Counted from the first letter of the stretch, positions 1-8,820 are shown. The stretch: 64,000 nucleotides of DNA from Haloarchaeobius sp. FL176 (GCF_024609245.1 NZ_JANJYH010000011.1:37623-101622); one strand, 5' to 3'. Numbers and translations are program-made. The notes: a model not told the origin generated them from the letters alone.

Positions 1-176
1 ACCGTGTCATCGTTCAGGAGACCATCTCCGGCGGCATGGGCGGCATGATGGGTGGCATGGGCGGCATGATGGGCGGCATGGGCGGCGGTGGCGGCGCCGA
101 GGCGGCCGACATCGAGGAAGCACTCGAGGAGGCCGACATCGACGCCGACGACATCGAAGCCGACCTCGACGAGTAA
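1..176 (+). CDS. FKBP-type peptidylprolyl isomerase, C-terminal end (partial)
   Basis: Only the last 57 codons lie in the window. The residues start RVIVQETI, run through a Gly/Met-rich stretch (repeated GGM and GGMM) and finish with an acidic tail rich in EEADIDADD before TAA. From memory, the long haloarchaeal FKBP-type prolyl isomerases end in a strand like DRVIVQE followed by Gly-Met repeats and an acidic tail, which fits best. The thermosome also has a Gly-Met tail but lacks this acidic ending, so I consider it less likely. The catalytic domain is outside the window. Confidence 0.55.
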   Translation, partial: RVIVQETISGGMGGMMGGMGGMMGGMGGGGGAEAADIEEALEEADIDADDIEADLDE

Positions 177-217
177 CTCGCACCCGACCGAGAAACCGAG
201 GACGGACGACTTTTGCG

Positions 218-391
218 GTGCCGTCTCTCCATCGGACAATCAACGAGGAGCGCCGGGAGCGCGTCGTCGAGTTCGTCGCGACGCACTACGAAGACACCGA
301 GCACGTGGACCGCCGCCTCGACCTGAGCAGCGGGCTCGCGAAGTACGAGACGGGAACCGTGGAGAAGGGAAGCGCGGGTTCGAGGGCGTAA
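218..391 (+). CDS. possible small hypothetical protein
   Basis: A 57-codon reading frame from a GTG start, with a charged sequence (RRERVVEFVATHYEDTEH, then RRLDLSSGLAKYETG) and haloarchaeal-type third-position GC. It fills the space between the isomerase tail and the convergent lipid reductase. The segment looks like protein rather than noise, but I recognise no family; it could also be the remnant of a longer gene. No clear promoter or Shine-Dalgarno is visible. Confidence 0.25.
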   Translation: MPSLHRTINEERRERVVEFVATHYEDTEHVDRRLDLSSGLAKYETGTVEKGSAGSRA

Positions 392-401
392 TGCGGTGCT
401 C

Positions 402-1634
402 CTACCGGTCGTACCAGTCGCGGAGGGTGTCGATCACCAGCTTCGCGTCGCCGAGCTGGAGCATCTTCGCGAGTTCGAGCTTGTTCCCTTGATTCACCTC
501 GGTGAGGTCCTCCGGGGACATCCGCGAGAGGTCGTCCATCAGGTGGTCGTAGCGCTCGTTCGAAGCGCGGTACAGCAGCTCGGTCATGAACAGCCGGGTC
601 TTGACTTTCGGGGCGACCCGGTCGTGCCAGAGCTGGTCGTAGATCGCCATCTCGGAGGCGCCGGTGTCGCGGTCGCTGTGGGTCAGCACGCGGTCAGCGA
701 CCGCCGCAGCGGCCCGCCCGGAGCGCATACACTTGTCGATGCCCTCACCCCAGAGCGGGTCGACCGTCGGGACGGTGTCGCCGATGGCCATGAAGCTGTC
801 CGTGCTCATCGAACCGGGCAGCTGGATGTGTGCGGAGCCGCGGTGTTGTTCGCCCTCGATGCGGGTCGCGTTCTGGAGGCGTGGGTCCTTGTCCTGCCAG
901 TACGAGAGGTAGTCGTCGATGCTGAAGCCCTCCTTGGCGTTCTCACGGTGTGCGTCGCTCTGGATGTAGCAGACGCCGACCTTCGCGGTGTCGCCGCCGG
1001 TGTGGAAGATCCACGAGTAGCCACCGGGCGCGAGGTCGTGGTCGAGTCTGAGCATCATCGCGTCGGTGAGGTCGGCGTAGCCGCCCGCGTTCACGTCGAC
1101 GCCCTCCATCTCGAACTCGACGCCGATGGCCTGACGCCCGCGTTTGAGGTCCACCACATCCAGCGCCTTCGCGAGCGGCGCGCTCGGACCCGTGGCGTCG
1201 ATGATGACCTCCCCGTACAGTTCCTCGTCGCCGTTGTAGCGGACCCCCACCGGCTCGCCGCCCTCGACGATGGGCTTCGAGACGCGGGCGTCGAAGATGT
1301 ACTCCGCCCCGTCGTCTCGGGAGTCCTCGACGAGCCAGCGCTTGTAGTCGGCGAACTCGAGGACCGCCCCCGGCTGATGTCGCGCGTAGTAGTGGTTCGG
1401 CGACTCCAGCACCACCTCGTCGGTGAAGTTCATCACGACCTCGTCCGGGATGTTGAAGTCGGACATCGTCGACGGGAACGTTCCCGCGGTCGACTTGTTG
1501 CTCCGGCTCGGGAACTCCTCCTCTCCCTCCGTCTCGAGCACGACAACGTCGTACCCCCGTGCGGCGAGGTCCCGGGCGGCCTGGCCACCAGCGGGCCCGG
1601 CACCGGCGATGACCGCGTCGTATGTTTCAGTCAT
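402..1634 (-). CDS. digeranylgeranylglycerophospholipid reductase (geranylgeranyl reductase family)
   Basis: A 410-residue FAD enzyme expected to saturate the isoprenoid chains of archaeal membrane lipids. The N-terminus has the FAD-binding signature VIAGAGPAGGQAARDLAARG (residues about 9-28). The GD motif of the second FAD site is seen as FMAIGDTVPTVDPLWGEGI, with the PxWGEGI pattern typical of geranylgeranyl reductases. Length matches the family. It lies alone, convergent to the small frame upstream. Alternative: another NAD(P)/FAD oxidoreductase of the same superfamily, but the pattern favours the lipid enzyme. Confidence 0.85.
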   Translation of the reverse strand: MTETYDAVIAGAGPAGGQAARDLAARGYDVVVLETEGEEEFPSRSNKSTAGTFPSTMSDFNIPDEVVMNFTDEVVLESPNHYYARHQPGAVLEFADYKRWLVEDSRDDGAEYIFDARVSKPIVEGGEPVGVRYNGDEELYGEVIIDATGPSAPLAKALDVVDLKRGRQAIGVEFEMEGVDVNAGGYADLTDAMMLRLDHDLAPGGYSWIFHTGGDTAKVGVCYIQSDAHRENAKEGFSIDDYLSYWQDKDPRLQNATRIEGEQHRGSAHIQLPGSMSTDSFMAIGDTVPTVDPLWGEGIDKCMRSGRAAAAVADRVLTHSDRDTGASEMAIYDQLWHDRVAPKVKTRLFMTELLYRASNERYDHLMDDLSRMSPEDLTEVNQGNKLELAKMLQLGDAKLVIDTLRDWYDR

Positions 1635-1757
1635 GGTAGAGTAGACAGCGTCGCAGTGTTCGATGAACGCCGTTACCCCTACATTCGAATCCGGAGTGTA
1701 ATTCTTTCTGATTCGTGTTCGTCCCGGTGAACAGTTCGAAGGTCCGAAAAGAGCGCC

Positions 1758-2384
1758 CTACGCGATGTCGCGGCTGGTGTCGATGGCGACCTCGTCCGCG
1801 AGCTCCAGTTTGACCGTCTCGACGAGTGCAGTCCCGCCGCGGAACTTCGGTACGGAGAGGCGGTTCTCCAGCTCCGCGCCGCGGACCTGGGTCTCCAGTG
1901 CGAACACCACGTCGGCCATGTGCTTCGTCGTGTCCCGGTTCGTCGGGATGTGGTGGCCGTCGAGGCAGTGCATGAACGCGATGGAGCCGGTGTTGACCAT
2001 GTGTGTCTGGAGTTCGTTCATGAAGCTCCGGTAGCGGTTCCGGTCACCGCGCTCTAACACGTCGGCGGTGTCGATGACGAGGTTCGCACCCTCCGGGAGC
2101 GCGCGGATGAGCCGGTTGGCCTGGTCGAGCGGCTCGGAGCCCGAGATGTCACGCACCGTCGGCGAACCGACCGGCGCGTTGGTGTTCTCGATAGCGTCGC
2201 GGACGGCCTGGTCGGACCGCTCGGTCGTGAGGTAGAGCGTCCCGCGTGCGGCGGTCAGTTCGTAGAGCAGGAGTTCGGACTGGCTCGCCGGAGACGCGGT
2301 GAACGCGACGATGGACCCCGGGGGGAGCCCACCGTTCAACTTCCGGTCCAGAACGTCGATTCCAGTCTCTAACCGGCCAGCCAT
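1758..2384 (-). CDS. RecA/KaiC/RAD55-like protein with degenerate P-loop
   Basis: 208 residues. The opening (GIDVLDRKLNGGLPPGSIV) is the classic start of RAD55/KaiC-type ATPase domains, but the Walker A position reads TASPASQSE instead of GxxGxGKT, so nucleotide binding is doubtful. A Walker B-like strand (ANLVIDTADVL) and the late strand (IAFMHCLDGHH) are retained. I chose the ATG at 2384 over a TTG nine bases upstream because a TATA box sits 26-36 bp before this ATG. Haloarchaea carry several such KaiC-like proteins, often linked to signalling; the exact role is unknown. Confidence 0.7.
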   Translation of the reverse strand: MAGRLETGIDVLDRKLNGGLPPGSIVAFTASPASQSELLLYELTAARGTLYLTTERSDQAVRDAIENTNAPVGSPTVRDISGSEPLDQANRLIRALPEGANLVIDTADVLERGDRNRYRSFMNELQTHMVNTGSIAFMHCLDGHHIPTNRDTTKHMADVVFALETQVRGAELENRLSVPKFRGGTALVETVKLELADEVAIDTSRDIA

Positions 2385-2409
2385 GTACGTCAACCGTTAA
2401 CCGGCCCTG

Positions 2410-2420
2410 CCTAAATAACT
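2410..2420 (-). promoter_or_regulatory. TATA box of the RecA-like gene
   Basis: Read on the minus strand this is AGTTATTTAGG, centred about 31 bp before the ATG at 2384, which implies a leaderless message. It overlaps the stop codon of the upstream MinD-like gene. Confidence 0.55.
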
Positions 2421-3034
2421 GTTTGCCTCCGGAGACGTTCGGCGACACCGTCGTAGGCCCGCCAGACAGCCGGATCCGAGAGGGGGTCGGTCGCGGCCGG
2501 GACCGTACCGAGTACAGACGTTCTCAGGAGGCGTTCGACGCCGTCGGGGCGCTTGCAGGTGCCGACGAGGACGACCCCAGCGACGGTCACGCCGAGTTGT
2601 CGGGCGATGGCGGCGGTCTTGGCCGCGTCACGGAGCGCCTGGGACGTGCCGTCCGCCACGAGGAGCACGTGGTCGACCACGCGGAGCGGGGCGACCGCGT
2701 CCGGCCCTGCACCGGCGGGCGTGTCGACGACAGTGGGTCGGTCCCGCAGGCGAGCGAGCGCCGACGAGACACTGGCCCCGTCGTCCACACGGGGAGCCGC
2801 GACGACCCGCACGCCGGGGATCGTCGCGACGGGCTGTTCGGGGACCCCGTCGCCGTCGAGCACCGCAGCGAGCGACGGGTCACGGTCACAGCCGGCGAGC
2901 GCGTGGAGGTCCGGCATCTCGCGGTCGGTGTCCACCGCCCGGACCGGGCGGCCGTCGCGGGCGAGCGCCCCCGCCAGCCCGAGCGTCGTCGTCGTCTTCC
3001 CTACGCCACCCTTGCCGCCGGCGACTGCGAGCAT
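2411..3034 (-). CDS. MinD/ParA-family P-loop ATPase
   Basis: 207 residues beginning MLAVAGGKGGVGKTTTT, the deviant Walker A motif (KGGxGKT) of the MinD/ParA/Mrp family. The second aspartate motif (AVDTDREMPDLHALAG) and the switch strand (PTVVDTPAGAG) follow. Such proteins position cell components or partition DNA; haloarchaea have several MinD paralogues. There is no obvious C-terminal amphipathic membrane-targeting helix. The ATG at 3034 was chosen because it directly precedes the first beta strand; longer starts add unstructured sequence overlapping the divergent gene. Confidence 0.8.
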   Translation of the reverse strand: MLAVAGGKGGVGKTTTTLGLAGALARDGRPVRAVDTDREMPDLHALAGCDRDPSLAAVLDGDGVPEQPVATIPGVRVVAAPRVDDGASVSSALARLRDRPTVVDTPAGAGPDAVAPLRVVDHVLLVADGTSQALRDAAKTAAIARQLGVTVAGVVLVGTCKRPDGVERLLRTSVLGTVPAATDPLSDPAVWRAYDGVAERLRRQTVI

Positions 3035-3110
3035 GACCGCTCTGGTCCCGGCATCGCACTTGAACCAGGGGACCGAAACCAGTTTGCCGCCGCCCGCCGT
3101 GGCTCCGGGC

Positions 3111-3791
3111 GTGTACGTCCACGTAAACGCCGCGACGAGCGCGGACGGCAAGCTCGCATCCCGCGACCGCAGTCAGCTCCGCATCAGCGGCCCCGAGGAC
3201 TTCGAGCGCGTCGACGCCATCAGAGCCGACAGCGACGCCGTCGCGGTCGGCGTCGGCACCGTGCTAGCCGACGACCCATCGCTGACGGTCAAGGACGACG
3301 CCCGCATCGCCGACCGCGAGACGGACGGGCGGACGCCGCACCCGGCACGGGTGGTCTTCGACTCACGGGGACGAACCCCGGCCGAGGCCGTCGTCCTCGA
3401 CGACGCGGCCACGACCTACGTGCTCGTCGCCGAGGCCACGCCCGAGGACCGACGCGAGGCCCTCGGGGCGGCCGGTGCGGAGGTCGTCGTCGCTGGACGG
3501 GAACGGGTGGACCCCGCCGCCGGACTGGACGCACTCGGGGACCGCGGCGTCGACCGGCTGCTGGTCGAGGGAGGCGGCGAGCTCATCGCCTCCCTGTTCG
3601 AGGCCGGACTGGTCGACGAACTCACCGTCTACGTCGGCGCGATGGTCGTCGGGGGCCGCGACGCGCCGACGCTCGCCGACGGCGACGGCTTCGTGGCGAA
3701 CTTCCCCGAGCTGTCCCTCGAGGGCGTCGAGGAAGTCGACGACGGCGTCCTGCTGCGGTGGTCCGTCGAAGGGCGGTCCGACGAGTCCTGA
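3111..3791 (+). CDS. 2,5-diamino-6-ribosylamino-4(3H)-pyrimidinone 5'-phosphate reductase (RibD C-terminal family)
   Basis: 226 residues of the RibD C-terminal/dihydrofolate-reductase-like fold, the NADPH reductase of archaeal riboflavin and F420 precursor synthesis. Diagnostic features are the N-terminal NAATSADGKLASRD segment, the VGVGTVLADDPSLTV substrate loop and the Gly-rich RLLVEGGGELIASL dinucleotide-binding turn near the C-terminus. It starts with GTG at 3111 (just before the first strand, YVHVNAA); an in-frame GTG at 3099 is an alternative. It is divergent from the MinD-like gene with under 80 bp between them, so the two share an upstream region. Confidence 0.85.
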   Translation: MYVHVNAATSADGKLASRDRSQLRISGPEDFERVDAIRADSDAVAVGVGTVLADDPSLTVKDDARIADRETDGRTPHPARVVFDSRGRTPAEAVVLDDAATTYVLVAEATPEDRREALGAAGAEVVVAGRERVDPAAGLDALGDRGVDRLLVEGGGELIASLFEAGLVDELTVYVGAMVVGGRDAPTLADGDGFVANFPELSLEGVEEVDDGVLLRWSVEGRSDES

Positions 3792-3921
3792 CCGCCGCGC
3801 CGCCGTCGGCGAGTGCGTGCGCGGTTCGACGAGAGGGCGGTCGATGGTGCCGTGGCTGGTGGCGGTAGCGTCGGCCCCGAAAACGTGTGGAACCTGTCGG
3901 TCTCGAGCGGGTGAGGCCGGC

Positions 3922-4209
3922 TCAGTGCTGGTGGCCGGTCGCCTCGCCGAACGTGACGCCGAAGCGCTCCTCGAACAGCGCCATCGTCTCCGACTCGACG
4001 TCGTCGATCTCCGGAACGTCACCCTCGCCGTGGTGTGCGAAGTGGTGCGCTCGGGAGGCGAACGAGAGCAGTGTGATGTCCGCGACTACCTCGGCGGGCG
4101 ACTGGCCCTGCTCGGCGAGCATGTCGATGAGGTCTGCGGGCAGCTCGACCTCGTCCTCGTCGTCTTCGGATTCGATGGCGAACGTGATTGTCTCGACGTC
4201 GTCTGACAT
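3922..4209 (-). CDS. conserved small acidic haloarchaeal protein
   Basis: 95 residues starting MSDDVETITF, acidic throughout (EDDEDEVELP), with a predicted helical centre (ADLIDMLAEQGQSPAEVVADITLL) and a His-rich turn (RAHHFAHHGEGD), ending GEATGHQH. The histidines might bind metal, but this is inference. No membrane segment or signal peptide. I recognise no functional family; it resembles the many short haloarchaea-only DUF proteins. Located between the riboflavin reductase (convergent) and the histidine kinase (same strand, upstream). Confidence 0.65.
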   Translation of the reverse strand: MSDDVETITFAIESEDDEDEVELPADLIDMLAEQGQSPAEVVADITLLSFASRAHHFAHHGEGDVPEIDDVESETMALFEERFGVTFGEATGHQH

Positions 4210-4247
4210 AGTTCCGGATTCGTTGGCACGCATAAACCTCTGTGGAT

Positions 4248-5729
4248 TCAATGCTCGGAGACGGTCCGACGGGGCCCGTGGCGCACGTCCGCACCGTCGA
4301 AGACGAACCGTACGCCACCCGCCTCGCTCTCCGCCACCGACACCGTCCACCCGTGGCCCTCGGCGACCGTCTCGACGATGGCCAGCCCGAAGCCGGTGCC
4401 GTCGTCGCTGGTCGTGAACCCCCGGTCGAACACTGACTCACGTTCGTCCTCGGGGATTCCGGGCCCGTCGTCCGACACTGCGAACCCGTCCGTGGTCGGC
4501 TCGACGGCCACCGTGACGTCCTCGTGGCCGTGGTCGATGCTGTTGCGGAACAGGTTCTCGAACACCGTCTGGAGCCGCTCCGGGTCAGCGATGACGACGG
4601 CGTCGTCGTCGACGACCAGCGTGGCGTCCGCCGTCGGTAGCGACCGCCAGGCCCGCGTGGCCGTCTCGACGAGCGACACGGGCTCCGGGTCGCCGACCGC
4701 CTCGCCCTCACGGGCCAGCGTCAGAACCTCGCTGATGAGCCGGTCCATCCGTTCGACGGCCTGGTCGACCTCGTCGAGGTACGCCGTGTCACCCGTCTCG
4801 CGGGCGAGTTCGACGTTGCCGGAGATTATCGACAGCGGGCCCCGGAGGTCGTGGCTGACGACGCCCGTGAACTGGTCGAGCCGCTCGTTCCGTCGCTCCA
4901 GCTCCCGGTGCTTGCTCGCGCGGTCCAGCGCGACGCCGACGTTCCGGGCGAGCAGCGTGAGAAGCTCCACGGTCTCCTCGCTGAGCCCTCCGGCGTGCGG
5001 GACCGACGTGCCGAGAAGTCCGTACTCGCCGACGGGAACGAGGAGCGCCGACGAGAGCGGCAGGTCCGGGAACGCACGATTCGGATGTGACGAGTAGTCC
5101 TCTACGACCGTCCGTTCGCCGGACTCGAAGGTCTCCATCTCGAGGGTGTCCGGCGGTACCGGCGTGAATTCGAGGTCCTCGTACCCAGAGAGCACGCGTG
5201 ACGCGTCGCTGCCGGCGACGGGGTCGAGGTGGTCGCTGTCGTCCGTTTCGAGCCAGAGCGTGACGAACGGCTGGTCGAAGACGCTCTGTGCGACATCGAT
5301 GGCGGTCTTCGCGATGACGTTCGTCCGTTCGGTAGCGAACAGGTCCTGGGTAGCCTCGTTCAACGCCGCAAGGCGGTCCTCGTGCGAGCACAATCTGTCG
5401 CCCTCGCGGACGATGACGACCGTCTCGCCCGACGTGGAGCGAACGAAGGTCAGCTCGTACTCCCGCTCCTCACCGCCGTCGGCGTCGAACTCGCGGACGG
5501 TCCCGAACCAGCGCCCGCTGCGTTCGACCGCTGTCAGCCCGTCGGTGACGCAGTCGTCGTGACTCGACGGGAGACACGCGTCCCAGTGCTCGTCGAGTAG
5601 CTCGGCCGGTTCGTCGTAGCCGTAGAGAGCCGCGTACTCGCCGTTCGCGAAGACGTGCCGTCCGCCCTCGTCGAACACGGCGACCCCGACTCTGGTCGAC
5701 GACCGGGCCCCGGCCCCGCAGGCGTCCAT
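4248..5729 (-). CDS. soluble PAS-GAF sensor histidine kinase
   Basis: 493 residues. An N-terminal PAS domain (about 12-105, with VFANGEYAALYGYDE), a GAF domain (about 120-272), a HisKA dimerisation helix with the phospho-acceptor His293 (VVSHDLRGPL) and a HATPase domain with N box (ENLFRNSIDHG, about 391-401), G1 (DDGPGIPEDE, about 420-429) and G2 (GTGFGLAIV, about 444-452). No transmembrane segment, so it senses a cytoplasmic signal. No response regulator lies next to it, as is common in haloarchaea, so its partner is unknown. Confidence 0.9.
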   Translation of the reverse strand: MDACGAGARSSTRVGVAVFDEGGRHVFANGEYAALYGYDEPAELLDEHWDACLPSSHDDCVTDGLTAVERSGRWFGTVREFDADGGEEREYELTFVRSTSGETVVIVREGDRLCSHEDRLAALNEATQDLFATERTNVIAKTAIDVAQSVFDQPFVTLWLETDDSDHLDPVAGSDASRVLSGYEDLEFTPVPPDTLEMETFESGERTVVEDYSSHPNRAFPDLPLSSALLVPVGEYGLLGTSVPHAGGLSEETVELLTLLARNVGVALDRASKHRELERRNERLDQFTGVVSHDLRGPLSIISGNVELARETGDTAYLDEVDQAVERMDRLISEVLTLAREGEAVGDPEPVSLVETATRAWRSLPTADATLVVDDDAVVIADPERLQTVFENLFRNSIDHGHEDVTVAVEPTTDGFAVSDDGPGIPEDERESVFDRGFTTSDDGTGFGLAIVETVAEGHGWTVSVAESEAGGVRFVFDGADVRHGPRRTVSEH

Positions 5730-5752
5730 TCTGATTGATGGATTCGACGGAG

Positions 5753-5764
5753 CATAATAAAACC
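5753..5764 (-). promoter_or_regulatory. TATA box of the histidine kinase gene
   Basis: On the minus strand GGTTTTATTATG, 24-35 bp before the ATG at 5729; consistent with a leaderless transcript. Confidence 0.5.
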
Positions 5765-5784
5765 GCTAGGGGACCATTCAGGGT

Positions 5785-7146
5785 TCAGTCGTCGGCTTTG
5801 GCGGCTGTCTCTGCCGTCGCGTCCACCACGGTCGCGTGGTCCTCGAGGTAATCGTCCGCGTCCAGCGCAGCCTTACAGCCCATGCCGGCAGCGGTGACAG
5901 CCTGCTGGTAGTGGTAGTCGACGACGTCGCCCGCACCGAAGATACCCTCGACGCCGGTCTCGGTCTGGCCGCCGCCGAAGCCGCCGGCGGTCTTGAGATA
6001 GCCCTCTTCGTCCATCTCGACGCCGGTACCCTCGAGGTAGTCCGTGTTCGGCGTGTGGCCGATAGCGTAGAACACCGCACCGACGTCCTTCGCGTACTCC
6101 GTCGTGTCCGGGTCGTTGAGCTTGTCCGTCGGGTGCCCCTCGGGGTTCTCGACGAGCGTCACGTGGTCCACTCCGTCCGCCTGCGAACCGTGGATCTCGG
6201 TGAGCTCGGTGTTCCAGAGGACCTCGATGTCGCCCTGCTCGGCCTTGTCCATCACACGGTCGATCCAGACGTCCTCGGCGCGGAACTCGTCGCGCCGGTG
6301 GGCGATGTAGACGGTGTCGGCGAACTTGGTGAGGAAGTTCGCCTCCTCCATCGCGGCGTCGCCGCCGCCGACGACGAGCATGTCCTCGCCACGGAAGAAC
6401 GCGCCGTCGCAGGTCGCACACGTCGAGAGCCCGTAGCCCATCAGCTCGTCCTCGCCGGGGACGCCCAGCGTGCGAGCGGACGCGCCGGAGGCCGCGATGA
6501 CCGCGTCGGCGGTGTAGACGTCGCCGTCGGTGAGCTCGACGCGGAACGGCCGCGAGGAGCCGTCGATGTCCGCGATGATGCCGTTCCGGGTGTCGGCACC
6601 GAACTTCTTGGCCTGCTCTTTCATGTTGTTGATGAGGTCGGGACCGGAGATCCCCTCGGGGAAGCCGGGGTAGTTCTCCACGTCCGTCGTCAGCGTGAGC
6701 TGGCCACCCGGTTCGTCGCCCTCGACGAGGAGCGGCTCGTTGTTCGAGCGCGCCGCGTAGATGGCCGCCGAGAGGCCGGCGATGCCGGTGCCGGCGATGA
6801 GCAGCGTGCGGTGTTCGACGGTCTCCTCGGCGTCGTCACAGACGTCAGAGACCGGCTCGTCACCGTCGGTTCCCTCCTCCGCAAGCCCGAGCAGCTCGTC
6901 GAGTTCGCCCTGCTCCTCCAGTTCGCACGTGTCGTCCCAGCCGCCGACGAGCTGGTCGTCGATGAACACCTCGGGCGCGGTCTTGCGCCCCTCCGCACGC
7001 TCGACCATCTCGTCGAACAGCGCCTCGTCGCCGGTCACGTTGTACTCCACGTAGTCGACGCCCTTCTCGTCGAAGAGGTCCTTCGCCTTCTCGCAGTACG
7101 GGCAGTTCTCCTTCGTGTATATCTCCACGTGCGGCGTCTCTGTCAT
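5785..7146 (-). CDS. glutaredoxin-thioredoxin reductase fusion protein
   Basis: 453 residues. Residues 1-85 form a glutaredoxin domain with active-site CPYC (YTKENCPYCEKAKDLF) and a TAPEVFIDD cis-Pro segment. After a short acidic linker a full thioredoxin reductase follows: FAD site (IAGTGIAGLSAAIYAARS), redox motif CATC (GLSTCATCDGAFF), NAD(P) site (VVGGGDAAMEEANFL) and the C-terminal FAD contact (IFGAGDVVD). The fusion suggests electrons pass from NAD(P)H through FAD and CATC to the attached CPYC. The start at 7146 is supported by a TATA box 25-34 bp upstream; upstream in-frame sequence lies antisense to cysS. Whether it reduces thioredoxin, glutaredoxin or the gamma-glutamylcysteine pool of haloarchaea is unknown. 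Confidence 0.9.
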   Translation of the reverse strand: MTETPHVEIYTKENCPYCEKAKDLFDEKGVDYVEYNVTGDEALFDEMVERAEGRKTAPEVFIDDQLVGGWDDTCELEEQGELDELLGLAEEGTDGDEPVSDVCDDAEETVEHRTLLIAGTGIAGLSAAIYAARSNNEPLLVEGDEPGGQLTLTTDVENYPGFPEGISGPDLINNMKEQAKKFGADTRNGIIADIDGSSRPFRVELTDGDVYTADAVIAASGASARTLGVPGEDELMGYGLSTCATCDGAFFRGEDMLVVGGGDAAMEEANFLTKFADTVYIAHRRDEFRAEDVWIDRVMDKAEQGDIEVLWNTELTEIHGSQADGVDHVTLVENPEGHPTDKLNDPDTTEYAKDVGAVFYAIGHTPNTDYLEGTGVEMDEEGYLKTAGGFGGGQTETGVEGIFGAGDVVDYHYQQAVTAAGMGCKAALDADDYLEDHATVVDATAETAAKADD

Positions 7147-7170
7147 GCCCAGATATAGCCCTCGTAGGTG

Positions 7171-7180
7171 TTTTATATTT
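7171..7180 (-). promoter_or_regulatory. TATA box of the glutaredoxin-thioredoxin reductase gene
   Basis: On the minus strand AAATATAAAA, 25-34 bp before the ATG at 7146. One of the best TATA matches in the window and the feature that decides the start codon. Confidence 0.65.
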
Positions 7181-7277
7181 GCGTTGTTAGACGTGCTTGC
7201 CGCACTCCCGACACGTGATGACGAACCACACCGTGCCACCAATCGATTTAACCGCTCCCGCCGGGAACCACGGGGTA

Positions 7278-8765
7278 ATGACCCTGCACGTGACGAACAC
7301 GTTGACGGGCGAGAAGGAGCCGTTCGAGCCGAACGACCCCGACGACGTCCTCCTCTACTACTGCGGGCTGACGGTCTCGGACCCGGCGCACCTCGGGCAC
7401 GCACGTGGCTGGGCCCACGTCGACGTGATGCACCGCTGGCTGGCACAGCTCGGCTACGACGTTCGTCACGTCGAGAACTTCACCGACGTGAACGAGAAGA
7501 TCGTCGCCCGGGCGGGCGACCCCGACCTCGGCGAGAGCGAGGCCGAGGTCGCCGAACACTACATCGCCGACGTACTGGCCGACATGCGCGGCCTGAACCT
7601 GAAGCGGGCCGAGGTCTACCCCCGCGTCTCCGAGCACGTCCCGAAAATCGTCGACCTCGTGGAGACGCTGGTCGAGAAGGGCTACGCCTACGAGGCCGAC
7701 GGTTCGGTGTACTTCGACGTGACCGCGTTCGAGGACTACGGGAAGCTCTCGAACCAGCGCGTCGAGGAGATCGAGGAACAGGGCGACCCGGACGAGCTGA
7801 GCGAGAAGCGCCACCCGGCCGACTTCGCGCTCTGGAAGGCCGACGGCGTCTCCCCCGACGCCGTCCACGAGCACCGGAAGGCCGACCACCCCGGCGACGA
7901 TGGCGAGACGCCGTCCGGCCAGACCTGGGTGTCGCCGTGGGGCGAGGGACGACCCGGCTGGCACATCGAGTGCTCGGCGATGGCGATGACGCACCTCGAC
8001 TCGACCATCGACATCCACGTCGGCGGGCAGGACCTGGTCTTCCCGCACCACGAGAACGAGATCGCCCAGTCCGAGGCGGCGACCGGCCAGCAGTTCGCGA
8101 AGTACTGGCTCCACGTCCGCCTGCTGCAGACGAAGGCCGAGAAGATGTCCTCCAGTCTGGGCAACTTCACGACCGTCGGTGAGGCGCTCGAAGCGGAGGG
8201 CCCGAACGTCGTCCGGATGTTCCTGCTCTCGACGGCGTACCACAACGAGGCCGTCTACAGCGACGAGACGCTCGCGGAGGCCCGCGAACGCTGGGACCGA
8301 CTCGAACGCGGCTACCGGACCGCCGTCGAGGCCTGCGACTCGGTCGACGCCCGGACGACCGAGGACGACCGCGACCTCCGCAACACCGTCGACCGCGCCC
8401 GCCGGGAGTTCACCGAGGGGATGAACGACGACTTCAACACCCGCGAGGCGACGACCGCGTTGCTCGAACTCGTCGGCGCCGTGAACCGGCACGTCGACGA
8501 CCGCGAGACGTACGACTACCGCGGGCTCCGGATGGCGGTCGAGACGTTCGCGGAGTTCGGTGGCGACGTCCTCGGGTTCCAGTTCCGCGAGGAGACCGAC
8601 GGGAGCGCCGAGGTGGCGGGCGAACTCGTCGAACTGGTCCTCTCGGTCCGCGAAGCCGAGCGGGAGGCTGGCAACTACGACCGCGCCGACGAGCTCCGCG
8701 ACGAGCTGGAGGCCATCGGCGTCACCGTGGAGGATACGGACGACGGCGCGACGTTCCGGCTCTGA
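7278..8765 (+). CDS. cysS: cysteinyl-tRNA synthetase
   Basis: 495 residues, class I synthetase that charges tRNA-Cys. The HIGH motif appears as HLGHARGW, preceded by the Zn-ligand context YYCGLTVSDPAHLGHA; further Zn ligands are in HIECSAMAM and the HHENEIAQSEA segment; the KMSKS motif is KMSSSLGN. The C-terminal anticodon-binding helical domain is complete. Start at MTLHVTNTLTG matches the usual N-terminus (short strand then TGEKEPF); an upstream in-frame ATG would add an unlikely leader. Divergent from the redox fusion gene. Confidence 0.95.
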   Translation: MTLHVTNTLTGEKEPFEPNDPDDVLLYYCGLTVSDPAHLGHARGWAHVDVMHRWLAQLGYDVRHVENFTDVNEKIVARAGDPDLGESEAEVAEHYIADVLADMRGLNLKRAEVYPRVSEHVPKIVDLVETLVEKGYAYEADGSVYFDVTAFEDYGKLSNQRVEEIEEQGDPDELSEKRHPADFALWKADGVSPDAVHEHRKADHPGDDGETPSGQTWVSPWGEGRPGWHIECSAMAMTHLDSTIDIHVGGQDLVFPHHENEIAQSEAATGQQFAKYWLHVRLLQTKAEKMSSSLGNFTTVGEALEAEGPNVVRMFLLSTAYHNEAVYSDETLAEARERWDRLERGYRTAVEACDSVDARTTEDDRDLRNTVDRARREFTEGMNDDFNTREATTALLELVGAVNRHVDDRETYDYRGLRMAVETFAEFGGDVLGFQFREETDGSAEVAGELVELVLSVREAEREAGNYDRADELRDELEAIGVTVEDTDDGATFRL

Positions 8766-8820
8766 CACCCCTCGGTGCGTTGCCACTCGTTTTAAGCCCC
8801 CGTACCGACTGATGACGCCC

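Noticed and set aside
1..176. Tail of a thermosome subunit
   Set aside because: The Gly-Met repeats fit, but the acidic tail after them and the RVIVQETI strand fit the haloarchaeal FKBP-type isomerase better.
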